Shown piece after piece: positions 52,747-63,919 of a stretch of DNA of 64,000 bases. The first letter of the stretch is position 1. Each line of letters opens with the position of its first letter. A program made the position numbers and the translations under genes. The stretch is from Vreelandella halophila (GTDB taxonomy: Bacteria > Pseudomonadota > Gammaproteobacteria > Pseudomonadales > Oleiphilaceae). Location of the stretch: assembly GCF_019903425.1 (NCBI RefSeq), contig NZ_JACHUZ010000013.1:1022142-1086141 (forward strand). Direction: 5' to 3'. The notes under the pieces were generated by a model that was not told the origin of the DNA, made no database searches, and was given only the letters and a program-made list of their open reading frames with translations.

Positions 52747-55488
52747 CTAGTGCGCCTCATCCCAGTTCTTCCCGGAACCAGCCTCCACCAGCAACGGCAC
52801 CTCCAACTCAACCGCCCCACTCATCAACTCCTCCAGCAACGAACCCAACTGCGACACCTGATCCTCCCGAACCTCCACGATCAGCTCGTCATGCACCTGC
52901 ATCGTCATGCGCGCATCAAATCCGGAGTCGGCAATCCGGTCCTCCACCATCACCATCGCCTTCTTGATGATGTCCGCCGCCGTGCCCTGCATGGGCGCAT
53001 TGATCGCCGTGCGCTCCGCGCCCTGGCGCAGCTGCCCGTTGCGGCTGTTGATCTCCGGCAGGTACAGCCGGCGCCCGAACAGCGTCTCCACATAGCCCTG
53101 GTCATGGGCGGTCTTGCGGATCCGGTCCATGTACTCGAGTACGCCCGGATAACGCTCGAAGTATCGGTCGATATACTGCTGGGCCTCGTCCCTGGGAATC
53201 CCCAGCTGGCGCCCCAGGCCCCAGGCCGACATGCCGTAGATGAGCCCGAAGTTGATCGCCTTGGCATCCCGGCGCTGGGAGTCGCTCACATCCTTGCGCG
53301 CCACGCCGAAGACCTCCGAGGCCGTGGCCTTGTGGATGTCCTCGCCATGGGCAAAGGCGTCCAGCAGCCCCCGGTCGCCGGACAGGTGCGCCATGATGCG
53401 CAGCTCGATCTGGGAATAGTCCGCCGCTATCAGTTGGTAGCCCTCCGGCGCGATAAAGGCCTGGCGGATGCGCCGGCCCTCCTCGGTGCGAATGGGAATG
53501 TTCTGAAGGTTCGGGTCCGAGGAGGAGAGCCGCCCGGTGGCCGTCACCGCCTGGTGATAGGAGGTATGAATGCGCCCGGTACGCGGGTTGATCACCTCCG
53601 GCAGCCGGTCCGTGTAGGTGGACTTGAGCTTGCTCAGGCTGCGGTGCTCCAGAATGACGCGCGGCAGCTCATAGTCCACCGCCAGTTCCTGCAGCACCGG
53701 TTCCGCCGTGGAGGGGGCACCCTTGGGGGTCTTCTTCAGTACCGGCATGCCCAGCTTCTCGTAGAAGATCTTCTGCAGCTGCTGGGGCGAGCCCAGGTTG
53801 AACTCCTGGCCGGCCTGCTCCCACGCCTGCTCCTCAAGCGCCTTCATGCGCTCGGCCAGTTCGCCGCTCTGGGTGGCGAGCAGGCTGGCGTCCACCAGGG
53901 TGCCACGGTATTCCATGTGGGCGAGCACCGGCACGAGCGGCAGCTCGATGTCGCGGTAGACCGATTCCAGGGCCTGATCGTCCCTCAGGCGCGGGCGCAG
54001 GCTTTCGTGCAGCTGCAGCGTGATGTCCGCGTCCTCGGCTGCATAGTGGGCGGCCGTCTCCAGCTCGATCTCGTCGAAGCGCTTCTGCTTGGCGCCCTTG
54101 CCGGCGATGCTCTCGAAGCTGGTGACCTCGCGCTCCAGGTAGCGCTGGGCCAGGGTGCCCATGTCATGGCGTGAGCCGGAAGAGTTCAGCACATAGGACT
54201 GGAGCATGGTGTCCTCGATGCCGCCGCGCAGGGTGACGGCGTGGTTGGCCAGCACATTGATGTCGTACTTGAGGTTCTGGCCGATCTTGATGCGTTCCGG
54301 GTCCTCCAGAAGCGGCCGGAGCTGTTCCAGCACCTCGTCGCACTTCAGCTGTTCCGGGGCGCCCAGGTAGCTGTGGCCCAGTGGCACATAGGCGGCCACA
54401 CCCGCCTCGACGGCAAAGGAAACCCCGACGATGCGCGCGTCCATGTAGTTGAGGCTGGTGGTTTCCGTGTCAAAGGCGAAGGCGGGCGCATCGCGCAGCG
54501 TGGCCAGCCAGGCGTCCAGTGCCTCCTGGTCCAGCACCGTGTGGTAATCGGTGCCCACTGTGGCCGGGGCGGCGGAGGAATCCGAACGGCTGTCGTCTTT
54601 CCGGCCCGTCTGTTCGCCGCCGTTCTCCAGTTCCCGGATCCAGCCACGGAACTCCATCTCGCGGAACTGTTCCAGCAGCTGCTCCCGGTCCACCGGTTCC
54701 GGGTCCAGCGCCTCCACGCTGTAGCCCAGGTCCAGCTCCGTGCGGATGCGTGCCAGATCCCGGCTCAGGGGCAGCTGGTCCAGGGCGCCCCGCAGGTTCT
54801 CCCCGATCTTGCCGCCCACGTCGTCCGCATGGGCCATGAGGTTGTCCAGGTCGCCGTACTGCTGCAGCCACTTCACCGCCGTCTTGGGCCCGCACTTGGG
54901 TACACCCGGGATGTTGTCCACGTTGTCACCCACCAGGGCCAGGTAGTCCACGATCTGTTCCGGTGTCACGCCGAACTTCTCGATCACGCCCTCTCGGTCC
55001 ATGGTGGTGTCGTTCATGGTGTTGATCAGCGAGACGTGGTCGCTCACCAGTTGGGCCATGTCCTTGTCGCCGGTGGAGACGATCACATCCACGCCCTTGT
55101 CCGTGGCCTCGTTGGCCAGGGTGCCGATAACGTCGTCCGCCTCCATGCCGTCCTCGATCAGCAGCGGCAGGCCCATGGCGCGGATGATGTCGTGGATGGG
55201 CCTGATCTGGCCGGCGAGGTCCTCGGGCATTTCCGGGCGGTTGGCCTTGTAGTCCTCGTACAGCTCGTGCCGGAAGGTCTTGCCTTTCGGGTCGAAGACG
55301 ATCGCGATGGGCGAGCCGGGATAGTCCTGCTGCAGTCGGCGGATCATGCTGATCACGCCCTTGACCGCACCCGTGGGCTGGCCTTTGGAGGTGGTCAGCG
55401 GTGGCAGCGCATGGAAGGCGCGGAACAGATAGGAAGAGCCGTCCACGAGGACGACGGGGCGGTCTTTGCTGAGCTCGATCATGGGCAT
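52747..55488 (-). CDS. polA: DNA polymerase I
   Basis: A 913-residue three-domain polymerase. The N-terminal 5' nuclease (VLVDGSSYLFRAFHALPPL), central 3'-5' proofreading exonuclease (FAFDTETTSLN keeps the DxE pair) and C-terminal polymerase (RRDAKAINFGLIYGMSAWGL as the O helix, MQVHDELIVEV) are all complete. It fills gaps after RNA primer removal and repair. The start at 55488 or the Met two codons later are both possible. A short lipoprotein frame lies directly upstream. Confidence 0.95.
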   Translation of the reverse strand: MPMIELSKDRPVVLVDGSSYLFRAFHALPPLTTSKGQPTGAVKGVISMIRRLQQDYPGSPIAIVFDPKGKTFRHELYEDYKANRPEMPEDLAGQIRPIHDIIRAMGLPLLIEDGMEADDVIGTLANEATDKGVDVIVSTGDKDMAQLVSDHVSLINTMNDTTMDREGVIEKFGVTPEQIVDYLALVGDNVDNIPGVPKCGPKTAVKWLQQYGDLDNLMAHADDVGGKIGENLRGALDQLPLSRDLARIRTELDLGYSVEALDPEPVDREQLLEQFREMEFRGWIRELENGGEQTGRKDDSRSDSSAAPATVGTDYHTVLDQEALDAWLATLRDAPAFAFDTETTSLNYMDARIVGVSFAVEAGVAAYVPLGHSYLGAPEQLKCDEVLEQLRPLLEDPERIKIGQNLKYDINVLANHAVTLRGGIEDTMLQSYVLNSSGSRHDMGTLAQRYLEREVTSFESIAGKGAKQKRFDEIELETAAHYAAEDADITLQLHESLRPRLRDDQALESVYRDIELPLVPVLAHMEYRGTLVDASLLATQSGELAERMKALEEQAWEQAGQEFNLGSPQQLQKIFYEKLGMPVLKKTPKGAPSTAEPVLQELAVDYELPRVILEHRSLSKLKSTYTDRLPEVINPRTGRIHTSYHQAVTATGRLSSSDPNLQNIPIRTEEGRRIRQAFIAPEGYQLIAADYSQIELRIMAHLSGDRGLLDAFAHGEDIHKATASEVFGVARKDVSDSQRRDAKAINFGLIYGMSAWGLGRQLGIPRDEAQQYIDRYFERYPGVLEYMDRIRKTAHDQGYVETLFGRRLYLPEINSRNGQLRQGAERTAINAPMQGTAADIIKKAMVMVEDRIADSGFDARMTMQVHDELIVEVREDQVSQLGSLLEELMSGAVELEVPLLVEAGSGKNWDEAH

Positions 55489-55505
55489 GTCGCTTCAGGG
55501 TATGG

Positions 55506-55637
55506 TCACGCGGAGTGTTTCAGAACGGACGCTTTCCAGTCCAGAGTAACGGTGCTGGTGTCACCGCCACTGGATACGCATCCTGAAATCAGAAGAACGG
55601 CGAGCAGCCGGTGTAATTTCAGGCGGAATCCGAACAT
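55506..55637 (-). CDS. Small lipoprotein, 43 residues
   Basis: On the minus strand, directly before polA, an ATG at 55637 opens MFGFRLKLHRLLAVLLISGC, a textbook lipoprotein signal with the lipidated Cys at 20, then VSSGGDTSTVTLDWKASVLK and a stop at 55506. It is 17 bases from polA and in the same direction. A weak ribosome site lowers confidence, and an in-frame ATG at 55646 is an alternative. Its tiny mature part (about 23 residues) recalls entericidin-like lipoproteins. Confidence 0.45.
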   Translation of the reverse strand: MFGFRLKLHRLLAVLLISGCVSSGGDTSTVTLDWKASVLKHSA

Positions 55638-55785
55638 GGAGGCCATTATGATGTTATTGCCGGCGACTGCAACCCCGCTTTTTTACACCATTAGTATGTG
55701 TATTCTAATTATTCCCCGTAATGTGCATGGTGAAGTAATCAATGGGCGCAGGCGCGCCGAGTGATCCATTCAAAGGAGGTTCACC

Positions 55786-56208
55786 ATGAGTAAGATCCGC
55801 GATTATCAGCAGCAGGTACAGGACGTGATCGAAAAGGGCATCAACACTGTTGAGAAGCAGCACAAGACACTGGCCGAGCGGCCTTTTGAGCTTGCCGAGA
55901 AGGTTGAGAAGCAGGCCAAGAGCTACAGTGTGACGTCCGTGCGCGCCAAGCACGACGACTACGCCAATACCGCGTACGAAACCCTGCGCGTGTGGAATCA
56001 GCGTCTGGGTGACTATGCCAACAGCCTGATCAGCCGTTTTGATCGCGAAGCGGCCCAGGTTGAGCAGAAGAGCACCGAAAGCGCCCAGGCCAGTGGTCAG
56101 ACCAGTGGCCAGAAGAAGTCCGCATCCAGCGCCAGCAAGCAGTCCAGTGGTGCGAAGAAGGGCACCGGTGGCGCGAAGAAGCAGGCTGAGAGTCAGGCTT
56201 CCGCGTAA
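55786..56208 (+). CDS. Phasin-like protein
   Basis: A 140-residue helical protein resembling granule-associated phasins: MSKIRDYQQQVQDVIEKGIN, an amphipathic heptad-like region to about residue 95, and a lysine/alanine/serine tail (SASSASKQSSGAKKGTGGAKK) similar to PhaF-like histone tails. Such proteins coat polyhydroxyalkanoate granules and can bind DNA. AAAGGAGG precedes the start and a terminator follows. No PHA synthase is in the window. Confidence 0.75.
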   Translation: MSKIRDYQQQVQDVIEKGINTVEKQHKTLAERPFELAEKVEKQAKSYSVTSVRAKHDDYANTAYETLRVWNQRLGDYANSLISRFDREAAQVEQKSTESAQASGQTSGQKKSASSASKQSSGAKKGTGGAKKQAESQASA

Positions 56209-56234
56209 AATCCCAGCCTGTAAGCTGGAACGGA

Positions 56235-56266
56235 ACGGGCAGCGGCGAGAGCCGCTGCCCGTTTTT
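56235..56266 (+). terminator. Rho-independent terminator after phasin gene
   Basis: A perfect 12-base stem ACGGGCAGCGGC-GAGA-GCCGCTGCCCGT (56235-56262) runs into TTTTTT, 27 bases after the phasin stop. Confidence 0.92.
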
Positions 56267-56274
56267 TGTGGGTG

Positions 56275-56946
56275 TCAGTCACCCATGGCGGCCAGCTCCT
56301 CGCGGGCCGTCTCCTCTTCCGGGATGGTCAGGGGCAGGCTCTGCTTCTTATCGGTCAGCTCTTCAAGGCGCTTGATCTTCTTCCGGTATTCCTCACGTGT
56401 CTGTTCCGCCCTGGTGATCTCTTCCTGGATTTCGTTCAGCAGCGTGGCCTTTTCGGCACGCTGGGTCTCCATCTTCTCACGCAGGGATTCCGGAACGTCC
56501 CGGCCGGCACGCTCCTGGTTGGCGGCCCGTTTCTGGAGGTCCGCGATCTGTCCTTCGATGTTCTTTATATTGGCCAGCTTCAGGCGCACGGTTCCGAAGC
56601 GCTCCCGCAGCTTGCGGTGAAGGGCGCGGACCGCGTCATCCGGTGAACTGTACTGGCGCAGCAGTCGCCGGTCCTGCTTCTTCTGTTCCTTGCGTTCCTT
56701 TTCGAGTCGTTCCTGGCGTTCGCGTTCACGCCGGCGTTCAGCCAGTTCCTCCTCGGTGGGCGGTGGCGGGACCCTCTCAATGACGCGACCACTTTTGTTG
56801 AGTACTTCGTAACCCTGTTTGAGCGCCTCCCGGGGCAGGGTATTGCTCATGACCGTTCTGCCGCTCTCGGTCTCGTACCGGTACATCTCGGCAAAAGCCG
56901 GTGCGGCCAGCGTCAGGCACAGTACAGTCAGTAGCCATCGGTGCAT
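56275..56946 (-). CDS. DUF4124-domain periplasmic protein
   Basis: A 223-residue protein with a signal peptide (LLTVLCLTLAAPAFA), then a short DUF4124-like domain (MYRYETESGRTVMSNTLPREAL) and an extended charged coiled coil (RRRERERQERLEKERKEQ, continuing past residue 200). The coiled coil is unusually dense in Arg/Glu. Such proteins are envelope-located with no defined role. It lies 23 bases downstream of pyrE on the same strand. Confidence 0.8.
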   Translation of the reverse strand: MHRWLLTVLCLTLAAPAFAEMYRYETESGRTVMSNTLPREALKQGYEVLNKSGRVIERVPPPPTEEELAERRRERERQERLEKERKEQKKQDRRLLRQYSSPDDAVRALHRKLRERFGTVRLKLANIKNIEGQIADLQKRAANQERAGRDVPESLREKMETQRAEKATLLNEIQEEITRAEQTREEYRKKIKRLEELTDKKQSLPLTIPEEETAREELAAMGD

Positions 56947-56969
56947 CGGGGTCTCTCCAGTCCGTGTGC

Positions 56970-57617
56970 TCAGGCCACGCCGTAGGTATCCCGGTAGCGG
57001 GCCACCTCTTCAGCGTAGTCCGACATGTCCGGCAGTTCGCGCAGGTACTCCAGGATCTGGTCGAGGCTGATGATGCTTACTACTGGTATGCCGAATTCCG
57101 CCTCCACCTCCTGAATGGCGGAGCGCTCCGCCTGGCCTTTTTCCTGGCGGTCCAGGGCCACCAGCACGCCGGCCGGTGTGGCGCCCGCAGCCTGGATGCG
57201 CTCGATGGATTCACGCACGGCGGAGCCGGCGGTGATGACGTCGTCGACGATCAGTACCCGTCCCTCCAGCGGGGCACCTACTATGTCACCGCCTTCGCCG
57301 TGGGCCTTGTCTTCCTTGCGGTTGAAGGCCCAGGGCAGGTCCAGGCGATGGTGGGTGGCCAGTGCCGAGGCGGTGGCGGTGGCCAGGGGAATACCCTTGT
57401 AGGCCGGGCCAAAGACCATGTCGCATTGCAGGTCGCTGCGTGTCAGCGCCTGGGCGTAGGCCTGGCCAAGCCGGGCCAGATCACTGCCGCGCTGGAAAAG
57501 GCCCGTATTGAAGAAATACGGGCTGGTGCGGCCGGATTTCAGTTCGAACTCCCCGAAGCGGAGCACTTTGCGGGCAATGGCGAACTCGATGAACTCTCTC
57601 TGATAGGTTTCGATCAT
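56970..57617 (-). CDS. pyrE: Orotate phosphoribosyltransferase
   Basis: A 215-residue pyrimidine-synthesis enzyme making OMP from orotate and [41 protein letters not shown] and the PRPP loop [13 protein letters not shown] are present, and the length matches E. coli PyrE. The ATG at 57617 gives [14 protein letters not shown]; an upstream start at 57659 lies in the divergent promoter region. Confidence 0.95.
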   Translation of the reverse strand: MIETYQREFIEFAIARKVLRFGEFELKSGRTSPYFFNTGLFQRGSDLARLGQAYAQALTRSDLQCDMVFGPAYKGIPLATATASALATHHRLDLPWAFNRKEDKAHGEGGDIVGAPLEGRVLIVDDVITAGSAVRESIERIQAAGATPAGVLVALDRQEKGQAERSAIQEVEAEFGIPVVSIISLDQILEYLRELPDMSDYAEEVARYRDTYGVA

Positions 57618-57695
57618 AGGGGCCTTCGGGGTCAGCGTATTTTGTCCATTGGCAAGCATGGGTATGATACACGCAAATCGATACTGGAATCATTT

Positions 57696-58472
57696 ATGCG
57701 GGTCGTTACAGTCAGTGTCAACGGATTGCGCGAGGCAATCAGTAAGGGGTTCTTCGAGTGGCTCGCGGAGCAGGATGCGGACGTGGTGGCGGTTCAGGAT
57801 CACCGGGTGCGGGTCGCGGAGATCGAGGATGATCCGGCGCTGACCCCCGAGGGCTATCAGGCCTGGTTCGTGGATGCGGAGAATCCGGAAAGCGGCGGTG
57901 TGGGGTTCTACACCCGGCATTTCCCCAAGGCCATCATCTACGGTTTCAACTACGGGCCGGCCGACATGGAGGGCCGTTACCTGCAGGCGGACTTCCAGAA
58001 CGTGAGCGTGGCGTCCGTGCTGGCACCGGCGGCCGATGAGGCCGGTGGTGAGGAGGCCCGCGACGCCTTCATGGAAGCCTTCCTGACCCATACCGGCAAG
58101 ACCGCCCGCAAACGCCGCCAGTACATCATCTGCGCGAATCTCCAGACCGCCCATCGGGATGAGGACGCGGATTCGTTCTTCCACCGCCAGCCTGTTTCCG
58201 GCTTTCTGCCCCATGAGCGGGCCTGGATGGATGAGCTGTTCAACCAGCAGGGTTACCTGGATGCCTTCCGTTCACTGGAGGCGGACGAGAGGACAGCGAC
58301 CTGGTGGCCGGAATGGGCGCGCAACTGGCGCCGGGCCCCCGGCTGGCGGACGGACTACCAGATGCTGACACCGGGGCTGCACGATGCGCTTGAGGATGGC
58401 TGGATCGACACGGACGCAGGTTTTTCCGACCACGCGCCCGTGGTGATGGACTACCGCATCTCGCCGGAATGA
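57696..58472 (+). CDS. crc: Crc-like exonuclease III/EEP-fold protein
   Basis: A 258-residue protein with the length and motif order of Pseudomonas Crc, which co-represses translation of catabolic mRNAs with Hfq; pyrE is its neighbour in pseudomonads too. Residues that make exonuclease III a nuclease are partly changed: the catalytic LQE Glu reads VQDHRV, the DLN Asp reads CANLQTA, but SDHAP at the end is kept. A nuclease is therefore unlikely, and a Crc-type regulatory role is plausible. It diverges from pyrE and ends directly against rph. Confidence 0.85.
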   Translation: MRVVTVSVNGLREAISKGFFEWLAEQDADVVAVQDHRVRVAEIEDDPALTPEGYQAWFVDAENPESGGVGFYTRHFPKAIIYGFNYGPADMEGRYLQADFQNVSVASVLAPAADEAGGEEARDAFMEAFLTHTGKTARKRRQYIICANLQTAHRDEDADSFFHRQPVSGFLPHERAWMDELFNQQGYLDAFRSLEADERTATWWPEWARNWRRAPGWRTDYQMLTPGLHDALEDGWIDTDAGFSDHAPVVMDYRISPE

Positions 58473-59189
58473 TCAGTCGGCGAGCACGGCCTTCTGGGCC
58501 TCGAACAGCTCGTTGATGCCCTTACGCGCCAGCCCGAGCATGGAGTCCAGCTCCTGCTGCTCGAAGGCTTCGCCTTCCGCCGTGCCCTGGATCTCGATGA
58601 AGCCGCCCCGGTCCGTCATGATCACGTTCATGTCGGTTTCCGCCGAGGAATCCTCCGGATAGTCCAGGTCCAGAACCGGCGTGCCGTCATAGACCCCCAC
58701 CGAGATGGCGCCGACCATCTGCTTGAGTGGGCTGCGGCTCAGCCGGCCGTTGGCTACCAGCGTATTGAGCGCGTCCACCAGGGCCACGCAGCCGCCGGTG
58801 ATCGCCGCAGTACGGGTGCCGCCATCGGCCTGGATGACGTCACAGTCGATCACGATGCTGTGCTCGCCCAGTGCTTCCAGGTCCACGGCGGCGCGCAGTG
58901 AACGCCCGATCAGGCGCTGGATCTCAATGGTGCGCCCGCCCTGCTTGCCGCGGCTGGCTTCGCGGCCCATACGGTCGCCGGTGGAGCGGGGCAGCATGCC
59001 GTATTCGGCGGTTACCCAGCCCTGGCCCTGCCCCTTGAGGAAAGGCGGTACCTTGTTTTCAACACTGGCGGTGCAGATCACGCGGGTGTCGCCGAACTCG
59101 GTCAGCACGGCGCCTTCGGCGTGCTTGGTGTAGTGGCGGGTCAGGCGGATATCACGGAGTTGATCGGGGTTTCGGCCACTCGGGCGCAT
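58473..59189 (-). CDS. rph: RNase PH
   Basis: A 238-residue phosphate-dependent 3' exonuclease that trims tRNA 3' ends. [41 protein letters not shown] and [18 protein letters not shown] are signature blocks. It converges with the Crc-like gene without a gap and diverges from yicC. In E. coli rph also sits next to pyrE and yicC, though here crc intervenes. Confidence 0.95.
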   Translation of the reverse strand: MRPSGRNPDQLRDIRLTRHYTKHAEGAVLTEFGDTRVICTASVENKVPPFLKGQGQGWVTAEYGMLPRSTGDRMGREASRGKQGGRTIEIQRLIGRSLRAAVDLEALGEHSIVIDCDVIQADGGTRTAAITGGCVALVDALNTLVANGRLSRSPLKQMVGAISVGVYDGTPVLDLDYPEDSSAETDMNVIMTDRGGFIEIQGTAEGEAFEQQELDSMLGLARKGINELFEAQKAVLAD

Positions 59190-59315
59190 GCTCGCTCCTC
59201 AGGGTTGCTGAATAGTCAGGGCGCAGAGTCTAGCACGCCACCCAGGGGGTACGGGCGTGCGCTTGCCAGCGGTGATACAATGTCTGGTTCATGCCCGAGC
59301 GCAACGGGAGTGGTC

Positions 59316-60828
<1,513 letters not shown>

Positions 60829-60897
60829 TGGCCAGAAACCAATCACTGGGTTACACTGTGCGATCCCCAGTGACCCAAACACGAGCAGAGGTAATCC

Positions 60898-61185
60898 ATG
60901 GCACGCGTCACCGTTGAGGACTGTCTGGACCACGTCGACAATCGCTTCCAGCTTGTCATGCTCTCCACCAGGCGGGCCCGGCAGCTGGCTACCTACGGCA
61001 GTGAGCCCAAGGTCCCGCCGGAGAACGACAAGCCCACGGTTCTGGCCCTGCGCGAGATTGCAGCAGGCAAGATCAGCTTTGAGACGGTCGAGGCCGATGA
61101 GCGGGCAATGCAGGCGGATTCCGCGGAAGCGCCCTCCCGCAGTAGTGAGGCCGCATCCGGTGAGGAAGGCGAAGCCGGAAACTGA
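60898..61185 (+). CDS. rpoZ: RNA polymerase omega subunit
   Basis: A 95-residue subunit that helps assemble RNA polymerase and forms part of a ppGpp site. [20 protein letters not shown] and [20 protein letters not shown] are family hallmarks. An acidic tail follows. A terminator is just downstream, before spoT. Confidence 0.95.
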   Translation: MARVTVEDCLDHVDNRFQLVMLSTRRARQLATYGSEPKVPPENDKPTVLALREIAAGKISFETVEADERAMQADSAEAPSRSSEAASGEEGEAGN

Positions 61186-61207
61186 AGGCAGCCGACAGTG
61201 ATCCTGT

Positions 61208-61234
61208 AAAAACCGGGCCCGCCCCGGTTTTTTT
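61208..61234 (+). terminator. Rho-independent terminator after rpoZ
   Basis: AACCGGG-CCCGC-CCCGGTT (61211-61228) followed by TTTTT, 23 bases after the rpoZ stop. Read-through or a separate promoter is needed for spoT. Confidence 0.85.
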
Positions 61235-61338
61235 ATGCCTGTAAAGGCTATAATCTTGGAAGAAGGAATACGGGAACTCGCAGCAGGGCAGGGAGAAAGC
61301 CGGCTCAACACCACCTCGCGGAGCATCCTGAACAACCG

Positions 61339-63465
61339 ATGTCGACGATCGACGCACTGGCGGAACGTCTCGGAAATTACCTGGATGACCAGAAGGTCAA
61401 TCAGGTACGGAGGGCCTATTTCTACGCGGAGCAGGCTCATGAGGGGCAGTATCGTCGCAGTGGCGAGCGCTACATTAGCCACCCGTTGGCGGTGGCCAAC
61501 ATCCTCGCCCAGCTCAACCTCGATCACCAGAGCCTGATGGCCGCCATGCTCCACGATGTGATCGAGGACACAGGCATTCCCAAGGACGCGCTCACCGAGC
61601 AATTCGGGGCGCCGGTGGCCGAACTGGTGGATGGCGTCAGCAAGCTTACCCAGATCGAGTTCCGCTCCCGCGCCGAGGCCCAGGCCGAGAACTTCCAGAA
61701 GATGACACTGGCCATGGCACGCGATATCCGCGTGATTCTGGTTAAGCTGGCGGACCGGCTGCACAACATGCGCACCCTGGGGCCGCTCAACCCCGAGAAA
61801 CGCCGCCGCATCGCCACCGAAACCCTGGACATCTATGCCCCCATCGCCCACCGGCTCGGCATGCACAGCCTGTGCGTGGAGCTGGAGGATCTGGGCTTTG
61901 CCGCCATGTATCCCATGCGCTCGCAGTACATCGCCAAGGCGGTGCGCAAGCTGCGGGGCGACCATCATGAGATCATCAACGAGATCCGCGCCGGCCTCGA
62001 GGCCAAGCTGGAAGAGCGTGGGCTGCCTGGGCGCATCCTGGGGCGCGAGAAACACTTGAACTCCATCTACAACAAGATGAAGTTCAAGCACAAATCCTTC
62101 GGCGAGATCATGGACGTCTACGCCTTCCGCATCGTCACCGAGTCCGTGGACGACTGCTACCGCATCCTGGGTGCCGTGCACAGCCTCTACAAGCCATTGC
62201 CGGGGCGCTTCAAAGACTACATCGCCATGCCCAAGGCCAATGGCTACCAGTCGTTGCACACCACGCTGTTCGGCAAGCACGTGAACATCGAGATCCAGAT
62301 CCGGACCGAAGAGATGGAGAGCGTGGCCAACCACGGCATTGCGGCCCACTGGATGTACAAGCACGACTCCGAGGTGGGGGAGGTCAACCAGCAGCGGGTA
62401 GATCGCTGGCTGGAAGGACTGATGGAGATGCGCGAGCGTGCGGACGACTCGCTGGAGTTCATCGAGCACGTCAAGGTGGACCTGTTTCCGGACGAGATCT
62501 ATGTGTTCACGCCCAAGGGCCGGATCATGGAATTGCCCCGCGGGGCTACCCCGGTGGATTTCGCCTACGCCATCCACACGGACATCGGCAACGCCTGCGT
62601 GGCCTGCCGTGTGGACCGTCAGCTGGCGTCCCTCAGCCAGCCCCTGCAGAGCGGCCAGACGGTGGAGGTCATCACCGCGCCCGGCGCCCGGCCCAGTCCG
62701 GTCTGGCTCAACTACGTGGTCACTGGCAAGGCGCGTTCGAGCATCCGTCACTTCCTCAAGACTCAGCAGCGGCGTGAGTCCGTGGACCTTGGGCGACAGC
62801 TGCTCAGCCGCTCCCTGAACAGCCTTGGCTCACGCCTGGATGAGATCGGTGACGCGCGTGTCCAACGGGTGCTGGCGCACAATCAGGTGGCGAGTTTTGA
62901 CCGGCTGTTGGCGGACATCGGGATGGGCAACCGCATGGCCTACATCGTTGCCCGGCAGCTGGCACCGGATACTGGGCAGGACAGCGACGCCGCACCGGCG
63001 CTGGAGGAGACCCGAGCCGGACAGACCATGACGATTGCCGGCAGCGAGGGCTCGGTCATTCAGTTCGCTGACTGCTGCCAGCCGATTCCGGGTGATCCCA
63101 TCGTGGGCCGGATGAGCTCCGGCAGCGGCATGGTGATCCATTCCGAACGCTGTGAGAGTGTGCGCCACCTTGACGCGGATTCACCCCAGCTGGTGTACCT
63201 GAGCTGGGCCAAGGACATTACCGATGACTTCTCCGTGGAGCTGCGTGTGGAAACCGCGCGCAAGCGGGGGCTGATCGCCGAGCTGGCCAACACCGTGACC
63301 CTGGCCGAGGCCAATCTCGAGGGGATCAATGTGGATGAATACGATGCCCATCACAGTGTCGTTATCATGACCCTGCATGTGCGTGGGCGTACCCAGCTGG
63401 CACGGATCATGCGGCGCATCCGCAACCTGCGTACGGTCAAATCCGTCACCCGGGTACGCCGTTGA
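61339..63465 (+). CDS. spoT: SpoT, (p)ppGpp hydrolase/synthetase
   Basis: A 708-residue stringent-response enzyme. N-terminal HD hydrolase (HEGQYRRSGERYISHP, then LHDVIEDT) is complete, followed by a synthetase-type domain (YAFRIVTESVDDCY, RFKDYIAMPKANGYQSLHT), a TGS domain (IYVFTPKGRIMELPRGATPVDFAYAIHT) and a C-terminal ACT domain. Hydrolysis of ppGpp is expected to dominate. Length matches E. coli SpoT (702). Confidence 0.95.
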   Translation: MSTIDALAERLGNYLDDQKVNQVRRAYFYAEQAHEGQYRRSGERYISHPLAVANILAQLNLDHQSLMAAMLHDVIEDTGIPKDALTEQFGAPVAELVDGVSKLTQIEFRSRAEAQAENFQKMTLAMARDIRVILVKLADRLHNMRTLGPLNPEKRRRIATETLDIYAPIAHRLGMHSLCVELEDLGFAAMYPMRSQYIAKAVRKLRGDHHEIINEIRAGLEAKLEERGLPGRILGREKHLNSIYNKMKFKHKSFGEIMDVYAFRIVTESVDDCYRILGAVHSLYKPLPGRFKDYIAMPKANGYQSLHTTLFGKHVNIEIQIRTEEMESVANHGIAAHWMYKHDSEVGEVNQQRVDRWLEGLMEMRERADDSLEFIEHVKVDLFPDEIYVFTPKGRIMELPRGATPVDFAYAIHTDIGNACVACRVDRQLASLSQPLQSGQTVEVITAPGARPSPVWLNYVVTGKARSSIRHFLKTQQRRESVDLGRQLLSRSLNSLGSRLDEIGDARVQRVLAHNQVASFDRLLADIGMGNRMAYIVARQLAPDTGQDSDAAPALEETRAGQTMTIAGSEGSVIQFADCCQPIPGDPIVGRMSSGSGMVIHSERCESVRHLDADSPQLVYLSWAKDITDDFSVELRVETARKRGLIAELANTVTLAEANLEGINVDEYDAHHSVVIMTLHVRGRTQLARIMRRIRNLRTVKSVTRVRR

Positions 63466-63529
63466 CAGCGCCGCTCCCGCGGGCGAGCATCGTATTTTTT
63501 CCGGTACAGACCACAGGAAGCCTTGACCC

Positions 63530-63916
63530 ATGACGAACAAGTCCATCATCCAGACGGATAGCGCTCCTGAAGCCATTGGCCCCTATTCCCAGGCCGTGAA
63601 GGCGGGCGATACGATCTACCTCTCCGGCCAGATTCCGCTGGATCCGGAGACCATGGACCTGGTGCCCGGCGGCTTCGAGGCACAGGTCAAGCGGGTCTTC
63701 GAGAACCTCAAGGCTGTCTGTGAGGCCTCCGGGGGCAACATCCAGGACCTGGTCAAACTCAACATCTACCTCACGGACATGGGCAATTTCGCCATTGTCA
63801 ACGAGATCATGACCACTGTCTTCACCGAGCCCTATCCCGCCCGCGCCGCCATCGGCGTGGCTGCACTGCCCAAGGGCGCTCAGGTGGAGATGGATGCCAT
63901 CATGGTGCTGAAGTAG
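63530..63916 (+). CDS. ridA: RidA, enamine/imine deaminase
   Basis: A 128-residue RidA/YjgF protein that hydrolyses reactive 2-aminoacrylate formed by PLP enzymes. [28 protein letters not shown] and the Arg in [23 protein letters not shown] (near residue 105) are diagnostic. spoT-ridA adjacency is common in gammaproteobacteria. Confidence 0.95.
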   Translation: MTNKSIIQTDSAPEAIGPYSQAVKAGDTIYLSGQIPLDPETMDLVPGGFEAQVKRVFENLKAVCEASGGNIQDLVKLNIYLTDMGNFAIVNEIMTTVFTEPYPARAAIGVAALPKGAQVEMDAIMVLK

Positions 63917-63919
63917 GGC

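Noticed and set aside
52591..55764. Long plus-strand frames of 527 and 507 codons over polA
   Set aside because: Antisense shadows of a fully conserved polA.
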